From: Sulfitobacter sp. SK011
Lineage (GTDB): Bacteria > Pseudomonadota > Alphaproteobacteria > Rhodobacterales > Rhodobacteraceae
Direction of reading: 5' to 3'
DNA length: 64,000 bases
Assembly: GCF_003352065.1 (NCBI RefSeq)
Contig: NZ_CP025803.1
Location: forward strand, 682,001 to 746,000
In this document: in pieces, positions 36,394 to 44,656 of the stretch
Numbering within the stretch: position 1 is the first letter of the stretch
How the letters are laid out: each line of letters begins with the position of its first letter
Notes under the pieces: generated by a model
What the model saw: only the letters and a program-made list of their open reading frames with translations
What the model was told of the DNA's origin: nothing
Databases searched by the model: none
Program-made: the position numbers and the translations under genes

Positions 36394-37335
36394 TCATCGC
36401 GGTGCTGCGGCCCTTTGCAACCGGTCATTGATGGCCCGGCCCAATCCATGTGCCGGGATCGGTGCAACAGCGATCGGCCGCTTTAGCGCATCCAGTTGGT
36501 GCAAAAACTCAAACAGGTTTGCCGCCGCCTCAACCAGGTCGGCGGTCTGCGACAGGTTCAGATCGCAGGCCATTGGCCCAAACCCAAGCAAAACTTCGTC
36601 TCCGTTGGCCTGAGCGGCATTCAACCGCACGGATGCGCCGGGCGCGTAATGCGAGGCCAACTGCCCCGGCGCAGTGATATCGGCATCGTTTGTGAGATCG
36701 AGGGGGTGACCAAGTGCCGCCTCAATCGCCTCTTGCGGCAGCCCACCGGCGCGCAGAAGAGTCGGTCTGGCACCCTGCAGCCCGACAATCGTACTTTCCA
36801 ATCCAACGGAGCAAGGCCCGTCGTCCACTACGGCGGCGATGCGGCCACCAAGACCCGACAACACATGCGCCGCTGTTGTTGCGCTGATCCGGCCTGATGG
36901 GTTGGCCGACGGGGCCGCAACCGGGCCGCCGAATTCAGCAAGCAACTTACGTGCCAAGGCATGTGCGGGCACGCGCAGGGCGACCGTATCAAGGCCCGCT
37001 GTCACGAGGCCGGACAAACCGTGCCCTTCTTTGAGGGGCAGGACCAGTGTCAGCGGTCCGGGCCAAAAGGCGCTGGCGAGGATTTCGGCGGTGTCGGACC
37101 ACTGAACATATGTCTGTATTGCGTCGGTATTGTGTAGGTGGACGATCAGTGGATTGAAGCTGGGCCGCCCCTTGGCCTCATAAATGGCCGCAACGGCGCG
37201 GCCATTCCGGGCATCGGCACCCAGGCCATAGACCGTTTCGGTTGGAAACGCGACAAGCTGGCCTTGTGCCAGCAACGCTGCCGCTTGGGAAATCCCGGCG
37301 GCATCTGGTTGCAAAATGATTGTTTCTTGGCTCAT
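36394..37335 (-). CDS. L-threonylcarbamoyladenylate synthase (Sua5/TsaC)
   Basis: This enzyme makes threonylcarbamoyl-AMP for the t6A37 modification of tRNA. It has 313 residues, the longer Sua5 form with an extra C-terminal domain. The N-terminal YrdC fold shows FPTETVYGLGADA, AIYEAKGRPSFNPLIVH and APSANPSGRIS. The C-terminal part has the linker LASHYAPGASVRL typical of Sua5. It probably acts with TsaB, TsaD and TsaE encoded elsewhere. Annotated tsaC or sua5. Confidence 0.94.
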   Translation of the reverse strand: MSQETIILQPDAAGISQAAALLAQGQLVAFPTETVYGLGADARNGRAVAAIYEAKGRPSFNPLIVHLHNTDAIQTYVQWSDTAEILASAFWPGPLTLVLPLKEGHGLSGLVTAGLDTVALRVPAHALARKLLAEFGGPVAAPSANPSGRISATTAAHVLSGLGGRIAAVVDDGPCSVGLESTIVGLQGARPTLLRAGGLPQEAIEAALGHPLDLTNDADITAPGQLASHYAPGASVRLNAAQANGDEVLLGFGPMACDLNLSQTADLVEAAANLFEFLHQLDALKRPIAVAPIPAHGLGRAINDRLQRAAAPR

Positions 37336-37470
37336 CTGATCCTCGTGACGCCGCGTTGTGGGTTGCGGGTGCTGGGCTGCCGTTTCATGCTGCGCTTGCG
37401 TACCGCACAGCCCTTATCAGGGCCAAGCCGGGCTTGCCAATCCCGGGTTCGATCTTTGAGGAGATGACAA

Positions 37471-39177
37471 ATGCCATACCGTGCCGCCGTGGACGATTTT
37501 AACTTTCTGTTTGATCATGTCGTCGATTTCGCCACACTTCGGGAAACCGAACAATTTTCTGAAGCCACTGACGACGTGACCCGTGCAATCTTGTCCGAGG
37601 CGGGCAAGATGTGTGACGAGGTCCTGGCCCCCTTGCAACGCAATGGTGATCTGCATCCGGCGCGGTTGGAAAACGGTGTCGTGCGGACGTCGCCCGGGTT
37701 TGACGGTGGGTTTAAAGCCATTGCCGAGGGCGGCTGGATTGGGATGTCAGCAGATCCTGAATATGGCGGCATGGGGCTGCCGATGACGCTGACCTCTGCG
37801 GTAAATGAAATGATGTCGGGTGCGTGTCTGTCGCTGCAACTGGCCCCGCTCATGTCTCAGGGCCAGATTGAAGCGCTGGAACATCACGCCTCAGACGAGA
37901 TTAAGGCGCTCTATCTGCCCAAGCTGATCAGCGGCGAATGGACCGGCACGATGAACCTGACCGAACCACAGGCCGGTTCAGACGTGGGCGCGCTGTCCTC
38001 CAAGGCCGAGGACAATGGCGATGGGACATATGCGGTCAGTGGTCAGAAGATTTACATCAGTTGGGGTGACAACGACTTTTCTGACAATGTCTGCCATCTG
38101 GTTTTGGCGCGCTTGCCGGGCGCACCGGCCGGCACCAAAGGGATCAGCTTGTTTCTGGTGCCAAAATTCCTGCCGGATGAAAACGGTGAACCGGGGCCGC
38201 GCAATGGTGTGAGCGTGGTCAGCCTTGAGCATAAAATGGGCCTGCACGGGTCCCCCACTGCCGTCATGCAATATGACAGTGCAAAAGGTTGGATGATCGG
38301 CAAGGAACAAGGCGGCATGGCGGCCATGTTTACCATGATGAACAATGCGCGACTGGGCGTTGGCGGACAGGGCATAGGTGCTGCCGAAGGGGCCTATCAA
38401 AAGGCATTGGAATACGCGTTGGAGCGCAAACAGGGCCGCGCAGGCGGAACCGGGACAATCGCTGAGCATGCCGATGTGCGCCGGATGCTGTTGACCATGA
38501 AGGCCGATGTGTTTGCGGCCCGGGCGATTGCGTTGTCGTGCGCCCATGCCATCGACATGGGGCAGGCCACGCAGGCCGAAAACTGGAAAGCGCGCGCTGC
38601 TTTCCTGACCCCGATTGCCAAGGCGTTCGGCACCGACACGGGTATTGCCGTGGCGGAAATGGGGGTGCAGGTGCATGGCGGCATGGGCTTTATCGAAGAA
38701 ACAGGTGCAGCGCAGTTCAGCCGCGATGTGCGGGTGACTGCGATATATGAGGGCACCAATGGCATACAGGCAATGGATCTGGTCGCCCGCAAGATGATGG
38801 ACGGCGGCGAGGCGGCCAATCTTTTGCTCGACGAAATCGAGACCGATGCCGAAGCTGCGCGCGAGGCGTTTCCCAAGATGGCCGACGCGGTCTGGCAAGC
38901 GTCGGAAACCCTGCGTGAGGCGACAGAATGGGTGACGGCGCAAGACGAAATGAATACCCGTTTTGCCGGGGCCGTGCCGTATCTGCGGGCCTTCGCGCGG
39001 GTGCTGGGCGGGCATCTGCACCTCAAAGCCGCAATGGCGGACAGGGGCGGCGCACGTGAAAAGCTGGCGCGTTTTTATATTCAGCGGTTGCTGCCTGAGC
39101 ATATTGGACTTTTGGCGCACGCACAGGCGGGTGATGATGATTTGTTCGCTCTTACAGTCGATGAATTGGCCGCTTGA
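37471..39177 (+). CDS. Acyl-CoA dehydrogenase with C-terminal extension, DmdC-like
   Basis: This FAD enzyme of 568 residues has the long DmdC-like form. Motifs are LTEPQAGSDVGAL, GQKIYISWGDNDFSDN, and the catalytic Glu region YEGTNGIQAMDLVARK, followed by a helical C-terminal domain of roughly 120 residues. It starts MPYRAAVDDFNFLFDHV, as I recall for roseobacter 3-methylmercaptopropionyl-CoA dehydrogenase. Several paralogs exist in such genomes, so the substrate could be another acyl-CoA. No dmdA, dmdB or dmdD stands beside it. Electrons would go to ETF and then the ETF-QO encoded at 50490. Confidence 0.88.
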   Translation: MPYRAAVDDFNFLFDHVVDFATLRETEQFSEATDDVTRAILSEAGKMCDEVLAPLQRNGDLHPARLENGVVRTSPGFDGGFKAIAEGGWIGMSADPEYGGMGLPMTLTSAVNEMMSGACLSLQLAPLMSQGQIEALEHHASDEIKALYLPKLISGEWTGTMNLTEPQAGSDVGALSSKAEDNGDGTYAVSGQKIYISWGDNDFSDNVCHLVLARLPGAPAGTKGISLFLVPKFLPDENGEPGPRNGVSVVSLEHKMGLHGSPTAVMQYDSAKGWMIGKEQGGMAAMFTMMNNARLGVGGQGIGAAEGAYQKALEYALERKQGRAGGTGTIAEHADVRRMLLTMKADVFAARAIALSCAHAIDMGQATQAENWKARAAFLTPIAKAFGTDTGIAVAEMGVQVHGGMGFIEETGAAQFSRDVRVTAIYEGTNGIQAMDLVARKMMDGGEAANLLLDEIETDAEAAREAFPKMADAVWQASETLREATEWVTAQDEMNTRFAGAVPYLRAFARVLGGHLHLKAAMADRGGAREKLARFYIQRLLPEHIGLLAHAQAGDDDLFALTVDELAA

Positions 39178-40229
39178 TGGAGGATGCTGCACCACAAGGG
39201 CTGCGCTACCCTTGGGACATACCGCCGGAACACGGGGCAGAGGCCATCGAGGTAGCACCTGGTGTCCTCTGGCTGCGGTTTCCGCTGCCGATGAAGCTGG
39301 ATCATGTGAACGTATATGCGCTGGATGAGGGCGATCACTGGACCATCATAGACACCGGTTTTGCATCGAAAAAATCCAAGGCACTATGGCACGATGCGAT
39401 GGCGGGGCCGCTGGGGGGAAAGCCGATCAAACGGGTGGTGGTCACGCATCATCATCCCGATCACATTGGATTGGCTGGCTGGTTTCAAACTGAATTTGGC
39501 GCGGAACTGGTCACGACACGCACTGCATGGTTGACCGCCCGGATGCTGACGCTGGACGAACAGGAAGTCTCGCCTGCTGAATCGCTGAGTTTTTATCGGA
39601 AATCCGGGATGGATCGTGACCTGCTCGACAAGCGCACCACCGAACGCCCGTTCAATTTTGCCGATGTGGTCACCCCCTTGCCACTGGGGTACACCCGGAT
39701 CAAGCAGGATGATCAGATTACCATGGGTGGGCGCGTCTGGGATGTTCATATTGGCAATGGCCATGCGCCTGAACACGCAACGTTCTGGAGCAGGGATGAC
39801 AATCTGGTCATTGCAGGCGATCAGATTTTGCCGTCGATCAGCCCCAATGTCGGCGTCTATCCGACGGAACCAATGGCCGATCCGATTGGCGAATGGCTTG
39901 AGGCCTGCGAACGATTGGCCCCTTTGGCGCGGGCGGATCATCTGGTGCTGGGGGGGCACAAGCTGCCCTTTACAGGACTGCCGCGCCGGATGGAGCAATT
40001 GATCGACAACCATCATGGCGCATTGAAGCGGTTGCAGGATTTCATCGAAACTCCCAAATCGGCAACCGAATGTTTCCCGCCGCTGTTCAAAAGATCGATA
40101 GGTGAAGGCGAATATGGCCTTGCCTTGGTTGAAGCGGTCGCCCATTTGAGCCACCTTTATCAGACCGGCCACGCCACGCGCACATTGCGGGCGGCAGACG
40201 GTGCATGGGTGTATCAACGTAAAGGGTGA
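39177..40229 (+). CDS. MBL-fold metallo-hydrolase
   Basis: This 350-residue metallo-beta-lactamase-fold enzyme has the zinc motif HHHPDHIGLAG (H-x-H-x-D-H), a later GHAPEHATFW histidine and ILPSISPNVGVYP with a preceding Asp (AGDQILPS). A C-terminal DUF4-like helical region follows with GGHKLPF and EQLIDNHH. The thioesterase or hydroxyacylglutathione hydrolase branch is likely. Its ATG overlaps the stop of the dehydrogenase (TGATG), so a joint role in acyl-CoA metabolism is plausible, but the substrate is not known. Confidence 0.88.
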   Translation: MEDAAPQGLRYPWDIPPEHGAEAIEVAPGVLWLRFPLPMKLDHVNVYALDEGDHWTIIDTGFASKKSKALWHDAMAGPLGGKPIKRVVVTHHHPDHIGLAGWFQTEFGAELVTTRTAWLTARMLTLDEQEVSPAESLSFYRKSGMDRDLLDKRTTERPFNFADVVTPLPLGYTRIKQDDQITMGGRVWDVHIGNGHAPEHATFWSRDDNLVIAGDQILPSISPNVGVYPTEPMADPIGEWLEACERLAPLARADHLVLGGHKLPFTGLPRRMEQLIDNHHGALKRLQDFIETPKSATECFPPLFKRSIGEGEYGLALVEAVAHLSHLYQTGHATRTLRAADGAWVYQRKG

Positions 40230-40233
40230 TCAG

Positions 40234-40698
40234 ATGGACGATGAGATCAGGACGGCGGCAGAAGCAGTTGAGGCAGATGCCCTGCCCAGAATGCATGAGG
40301 TTCATTCCGATCCCAAACAACGCAAGGCCACCGAACAGGCATTGCCAAAATGCGTCACTGACAAACCCCCCTCGCAGAAATCACCGGCGCAATGGGCCTA
40401 TGAGCGGGTTGTCCTCTACCTCAAGAATTTCGAAGAACAACTGGACAATGAACATGAAGTCGCAATGGGATTCACCGGCGGCGATGCCGGTTTGCTGCGG
40501 ATTGAAGGGATGGGGTATTTTGACCCTGATATCGTCACCTTCTATGGCACTGATCCAACGGGCGGGCGCACACAGCTTATTCAGCACGTCAGCCAGCTTG
40601 CCGTGATGCTGCGCGCGCTGCCCAAGCAGGTTGAAAATGCAGCGCCCAACCGCATTGGGTTCCGTTTGGTGGAAGATCTGGAAAACCCAGAGCCCTAG
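40234..40698 (+). CDS. Conserved protein of unknown function (possibly DUF6173)
   Basis: This 154-residue cytoplasmic protein has no signal peptide or helix in the membrane. An acidic N-terminal part of about 45 residues is followed by a compact domain: SPAQWAYERVVLYLKNFEEQ, MGFTGGDAGLLRIEGMGYF, PDIVTFYGTDPTGGRTQLIQ, and LMLRALPK-like helix. I recall a family named DUF6173 with this look but am not sure of it. It starts five bases after the MBL gene stop and may share its message. Confidence 0.75.
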   Translation: MDDEIRTAAEAVEADALPRMHEVHSDPKQRKATEQALPKCVTDKPPSQKSPAQWAYERVVLYLKNFEEQLDNEHEVAMGFTGGDAGLLRIEGMGYFDPDIVTFYGTDPTGGRTQLIQHVSQLAVMLRALPKQVENAAPNRIGFRLVEDLENPEP

Positions 40699-40827
40699 GC
40701 CGATGATACTGCGCCCCCTGGCCCCGCGACATCGTGACCACAATAGACAACGACTGCTTTGACGGCGTGACAGGATCATGCGAATAAGGTAATCAGCCGC
40801 AAACGCAAAACTTAAGGACCGACAGTT

Positions 40828-40962
40828 ATGGCCGAACATGAACATGGCACCATGAATACCGATGTGCAGGAAAAGACCTTTGAAGGGTTTATGTCCTTTG
40901 TCACCAAGACAGTGATCCTGATTCTGGTCCTGCTAATTCTGATGGCGATGTTTATCCGCTAA
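40828..40962 (+). CDS. aa3-type cytochrome c oxidase subunit IV (stand-alone)
   Basis: This 44-residue ORF begins MAEHEHGTMNTDVQEKTFEG and continues with one membrane helix (TVILILVLLILMAMFI). The acidic/His-rich start and the FEGFM pattern match the bacterial small subunit IV of aa3-type cytochrome c oxidase (PF07835), which sits at the edge of the complex with unknown role. It is far from coxABC genes. It lies between two unrelated genes, with an AAGGACC site upstream. Confidence 0.85.
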   Translation: MAEHEHGTMNTDVQEKTFEGFMSFVTKTVILILVLLILMAMFIR

Positions 40963-40988
40963 CCGGCTATTATCTAAGGAATTCCATT

Positions 40989-41603
40989 GTGAAGCGTCTC
41001 TTGATCGGTTTGGCCGCTGTTGGCTTTGTTGCGGGTTGCGGTGCCGTAGATAATTCACCAGACAGCGCGCCCGAGGCCGTTGCCGCTGCGGCATTCCGCG
41101 CGCCGGGACCCAAGACCCTCACAGTGTTCACGATGGTCAATAACCGGTCTGGCAGTGGCGGGCATACCGCGCTGATGGTCAAAGGATCGCAGACAGTGAT
41201 TTTTGACCCCGCCGGATCATTCCGCGACCCCCGCGTGGTTGAACGCGGTGATGTGCTTTACGGGATGTCACCAAATTGGGTGCAGTCCTATCGATCTGCC
41301 CACGCGCGCAGCACCTACCATGTCGTCTCTCAGGAGATACCGGTCACAGATGAACAGGCTGAACGCGCGCTGCAATTGGTGACGTCCAATGGGGCGGTTC
41401 CGGCTGCCTATTGTGCAAATGCAACCACAGCTATCCTGCGCCAGATCAATGGGTTTAATGACATCGAACAGACATTTTACCCGGTTAAGTTCATGGAGCA
41501 GATATCGTCTTTGCCCGGTGTGAAGACCACCAAATACTATGAAAATGACGACGGTGATGTGATTGACGCGGTGCGTGCAGGCCAATTGGCCCTGTCACAA
41601 TAA
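40989..41603 (+). CDS. Lipoprotein, possible permuted papain-like (YiiX-type) hydrolase
   Basis: This 204-residue protein starts at a GTG with AAGGA nine bases upstream. The signal peptide ends in a lipobox (FVAGC, Cys17), so it is lipid-anchored. In the mature part, His59 in SGSGGHTALMV is followed by IFDPAGSF, and Cys142 in AAYCANATTAIL comes later. A histidine before a cysteine in this arrangement suggests the circularly permuted NlpC/P60 (YiiX/YaeF) fold. That is inference from motif order, without an alignment. Its stop overlaps the convergent azlD stop region. Confidence 0.75.
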   Translation: MKRLLIGLAAVGFVAGCGAVDNSPDSAPEAVAAAAFRAPGPKTLTVFTMVNNRSGSGGHTALMVKGSQTVIFDPAGSFRDPRVVERGDVLYGMSPNWVQSYRSAHARSTYHVVSQEIPVTDEQAERALQLVTSNGAVPAAYCANATTAILRQINGFNDIEQTFYPVKFMEQISSLPGVKTTKYYENDDGDVIDAVRAGQLALSQ

Positions 41604-41918
41604 ATAGAGCAGACCATAAAGTGTCGCTGCACCCGCGAGGATCGCAGCGATTACATTCTTGGTCCACAAACCCACCAGAAACGTAACGCAGGCCGCAGCA
41701 AGGCGTGCCGGGTCGGTCTGACCCCCCGTTGCAGCGGGCCACAGGACTTGCGGGGCCACCAGCGCAGGCAGGATCGCCACCGCCGTATAGCGCAGGTGCC
41801 GCAAGAGCCATGATGGCATGGCCCGGTCGCCGACCAGACCCGTGAACACAAAGCGCAAGAAAAAGCTGCCCAGACCCAGCCCGATGATCACAATCCAAAG
41901 GGTCGTTTTATCAATCAT
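41595..41918 (-). CDS. azlD: AzlD family branched-chain amino-acid exporter small subunit
   Basis: This 107-residue protein has three to four hydrophobic helices. Motifs WIVIIGLGLGSFFLRF, VAILPALVAPQVLWPA and GLWTKNVIAAILAG match AzlD, the small partner of AzlC. Start at 41918 (MIDKTTL), overlapping the azlC stop. It converges with the lipoprotein gene, sharing nine bases. Confidence 0.92.
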   Translation of the reverse strand: MIDKTTLWIVIIGLGLGSFFLRFVFTGLVGDRAMPSWLLRHLRYTAVAILPALVAPQVLWPAATGGQTDPARLAAACVTFLVGLWTKNVIAAILAGAATLYGLLYLL

Positions 41919-42634
41919 GATCGCGCGCCAGTGCGGCGCTCGGCCCAAACCTCGGCCTGTGCGCCAGCGATCATGCCTGAAACACCTGCGACGATGAGGC
42001 CCAGAGAATAAGGCATGTCCACAACCAGAAGGCTGACGATCACAGCGACAAATGCTGCAATCACATGGGCCAGAGTGCGAAACATAGGGGCGATCATTGC
42101 CAGAAAGGTGATTGGGATCGCAAAGTCCAAGGCCCAGGTTTCTGGCACCTGAGCCCCCAGCAATGCACCAACAAACGTGAAGATATACCAAAGCGGGACG
42201 ACAGGCGTGACCGCACCAAAGAAATACGCGATCCGCTGCGGGATGGTCATATCAGGCGCGCGTTCATATTGGGCGATGGACACAACATAGGATTGATCGA
42301 CCGTGAGATACGCCGCCAGCGCGCGCTGCCACAATGCGGCACCGCCGATCCATGGGGTCAAAGAGGCCGAATACATTGCCATGCGCAGATTTACAGCCAA
42401 CGCCGAAGCCAGAACGATGATTGTTGGCGCTTCTTCCTGGAGAAGTTGCAGGGCAGTGAATTGTGCCGCACCTGCGATCACCACCACCGAAAAGGCCAGC
42501 GTTTCAAACACGCTCAAGCCTGCTTCGGTTGCGATCAGGCCAAAGAGCGTGGCAAAGGGGATGATCACCAGAATAAAGGGTGCCCCGTCGCCAATGCCTT
42601 TGAGATAGGCCGATTTCGGTGTGGTGATGCCCAT
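41915..42634 (-). CDS. azlC: AzlC family branched-chain amino-acid exporter
   Basis: This 239-residue inner-membrane protein begins MGITTPKSAYLKGIGDGAPF and shows PFATLFGLIATEAG, IAGAAQFTALQLLQ and WALDFAIPITFLAM, typical of AzlC/YgaZ. With AzlD it exports branched-chain amino acids or similar. The two genes overlap by four bases. The start is about 50 bases from fdhD on the other strand, so the promoters share a short region. Confidence 0.93.
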   Translation of the reverse strand: MGITTPKSAYLKGIGDGAPFILVIIPFATLFGLIATEAGLSVFETLAFSVVVIAGAAQFTALQLLQEEAPTIIVLASALAVNLRMAMYSASLTPWIGGAALWQRALAAYLTVDQSYVVSIAQYERAPDMTIPQRIAYFFGAVTPVVPLWYIFTFVGALLGAQVPETWALDFAIPITFLAMIAPMFRTLAHVIAAFVAVIVSLLVVDMPYSLGLIVAGVSGMIAGAQAEVWAERRTGARS

Positions 42635-42687
42635 GCGTTACCCTTAGATTACCGCCAAGTCGTAACGCCATCGCCGGGGGGATACAA

Positions 42688-43569
42688 TTGGCCCAGGATC
42701 CAAATCTGTCGGACTACCTCATCGCGCCCGATCCGGGGAACGCGCGTCTGACCCGCGCCGTGCAGGGGATCGACCACACCGGGGCGCAGACCGAAATTCG
42801 TGTCGTCGAAGAACGCCCTATGACAATTTTCCTGAATGCTCAGGAAATTGTGACCGCCATGACAATCGGTGATTATCCCGCCTATCTGGCGCTCGGCTTT
42901 TTGCGCAATCAGGGCATGCTGCTGTCCGGCGAAGAGATTACGGGTGTGGACTATGATGAAGAGCTGGAAACGGTCGTGGTGCGGACCGCCCGCGCCACCG
43001 ATTACGAAGACAAAATGCGCCGCAAAACCCGCACCAGCGGGTGTGCGGTTGGCACGGTTTTTGGCGATATGATGGAGGGGCTGGAGGGAGTGAACTTGCC
43101 TGCTACGCCTGTGCGCACCTCGTGGCTTTATGCCTTGTCTGCCAAGATCAACCGCACGCCCTCTCTGTATCTTGAGGCGGGCGCGATCCATGGCACAGTG
43201 CTTTGTAAAGGTGATAAGCCATTGGTTTATATGGAGGATGTCGGTCGCCATAACGCAGTGGACAAAATCGCAGGTTGGATGATGTCCGAAGGTGTCACTG
43301 CCAAAGACAAGATCCTTTATACCACCGGGCGGTTGACGTCTGAGATGGTGATCAAGACTGCGATGATGGGCATTCCAGTGCTTGCCTCACGGTCCGGCTT
43401 CACCGCCTGGGGGGTCGAAATCGCACAACAAGTCGGCCTGACCCTGATTGGCCGGATGAAAGGCAAGCGTTTCGTCTGCCTGGCAGGCGAGGACCGTCTG
43501 ATCCGGGACGCCGACCCCGACGCAGTTGCGGATGAGCCGCGCAAATCCGGGCGCAAGGGGGCGGCATGA
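42688..43569 (+). CDS. fdhD: Formate dehydrogenase accessory sulfurtransferase
   Basis: This 293-residue protein carries sulfur from a cysteine desulfurase to the molybdenum cofactor of formate dehydrogenase. It has ALGFLRNQGML, GRHNAVDKIAG, and TTGRLTSEMVIK, all FdhD landmarks. The active loop is TSGCAVGTVFG: Cys119 is kept, but the second Cys of the E. coli CxxC is a glycine. The first start with a ribosome site (GGGGGA) is a TTG at 42688. It leads a run of four genes that overlap at every junction. Confidence 0.93.
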   Translation: MAQDPNLSDYLIAPDPGNARLTRAVQGIDHTGAQTEIRVVEERPMTIFLNAQEIVTAMTIGDYPAYLALGFLRNQGMLLSGEEITGVDYDEELETVVVRTARATDYEDKMRRKTRTSGCAVGTVFGDMMEGLEGVNLPATPVRTSWLYALSAKINRTPSLYLEAGAIHGTVLCKGDKPLVYMEDVGRHNAVDKIAGWMMSEGVTAKDKILYTTGRLTSEMVIKTAMMGIPVLASRSGFTAWGVEIAQQVGLTLIGRMKGKRFVCLAGEDRLIRDADPDAVADEPRKSGRKGAA

Positions 43570-44168
43570 AACAACCTCTTGGTGTGATCCTCGCAGGCGG
43601 GCAAGCCACGCGCATGGGCGGCGGTGACAAAGGGTTGCTGCCTTTGGGCGGCGGCACATTGTTGTCTGCTGTCATATCGCGGCTGGCCCCGCAGGTTGCG
43701 GAACTTGCGCTGAACGCGAATGGCGACGCGGCCCGGTTCGCCGGGTTTGACCTGCCCGTTCTGCCCGATAGCATTGAAGGGTACGCGGGTCCGTTGGCGG
43801 GCGTTTTGGCGGGGCTTGATTGGGCCGCTAAACAAGGTGCAGACACGATCGTGACCGCAGCGGCAGACACACCGTTTTTCCCATGCGATCTGGTGCCACA
43901 TCTGTTGCTGGCCAGCGAAGGCATGACCCACCCACTGGTGCTGGCTGCAACCCCGGATGCCAAACGTGGCACCGCGCGGCACCCGACATTCGGGCTTTGG
44001 CCCGTCGCTCTGCGCGATGATCTGCGCGCGGCGTTGCAAGGGGGGCTGCGCAAGGTTGTGCTGTGGACGGACCAGCATCATGGACGCATTGCGACGTTCC
44101 CTGATGAGGCTGCGTTCTTCAATGTGAATACGCCCGAAGACCTGACCAAAGCGGAGCAAATGCGATGA
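43566..44168 (+). CDS. mobA: Molybdenum cofactor guanylyltransferase
   Basis: This 200-residue nucleotidyltransferase transfers GMP from GTP to molybdopterin, making the MGD cofactor of formate dehydrogenase-type enzymes. The GTP loop is LAGGQATRMGGGDKGLLPL. AAADTPFFPCDL carries the Mg ligand Asp, and FFNVNTPEDL is the C-terminal motif. Overlap with fdhD and mobB is four bases each, so the proteins are likely made together. Confidence 0.95.
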   Translation: MKQPLGVILAGGQATRMGGGDKGLLPLGGGTLLSAVISRLAPQVAELALNANGDAARFAGFDLPVLPDSIEGYAGPLAGVLAGLDWAAKQGADTIVTAAADTPFFPCDLVPHLLLASEGMTHPLVLAATPDAKRGTARHPTFGLWPVALRDDLRAALQGGLRKVVLWTDQHHGRIATFPDEAAFFNVNTPEDLTKAEQMR

Positions 44169-44656
44169 GAATCTATGGCGTGGTCGGGTGGAAAAACGCA
44201 GGAAAAACCGGGTTGATGGAGCGGCTGGTCACTGAAATAACCGGGCGCGGCATCAGCGTTTCAACCGTAAAACATGCGCACCATTCTTTCGACGTGGATC
44301 ATGCGGGCAAGGACAGCCATCGGCATCGGGTTGCGGGGGCCACCGAAGTGCTGCTGTCGTCACGCAACCGGGTGGCGTTGATGCATGAGCTGCGTGATGA
44401 TCAAGAACCAACGCTGGAGGAGCTGTTGGCCCGGCTCAGCCCTGTCGATCTGGTATTGATCGAAGGGTACAAACGTGATGCCCATCCCAAGATTGAAGCG
44501 CACCGTGCGGAAACTGGCAATTCGCTGATTGCGCCGGGGGATGACACGATCCTCGCCGTGGCCAGTGACGTGCCGCTTGATCTGGACCGTCCGGTGTTTG
44601 ATCTGAATGACACAACCGCCATCGCAAACTTTATTCTGGCCGAGGTCGGGCTGTGA
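44165..44656 (+). CDS. mobB: Molybdopterin-guanine dinucleotide biosynthesis protein B
   Basis: This 163-residue P-loop GTPase assists MobA. Walker A is GWKNAGKTGLMERL, the switch-like part KHAHHSFDVDHAGKDSHRHR, and VLIEGYKRDAHPKIEAHR is the family C-terminal motif. The role is auxiliary rather than essential in E. coli. Overlap with mobA is four bases; the stop overlaps the moeA ATG. Confidence 0.95.
   Translation: MRIYGVVGWKNAGKTGLMERLVTEITGRGISVSTVKHAHHSFDVDHAGKDSHRHRVAGATEVLLSSRNRVALMHELRDDQEPTLEELLARLSPVDLVLIEGYKRDAHPKIEAHRAETGNSLIAPGDDTILAVASDVPLDLDRPVFDLNDTTAIANFILAEVGL

Noticed and set aside
37978..39258. A 426-residue minus-strand frame across the acyl-CoA dehydrogenase
   Set aside because: Shadow of a clearly real gene; composition is typical of antisense frames in GC-rich DNA.
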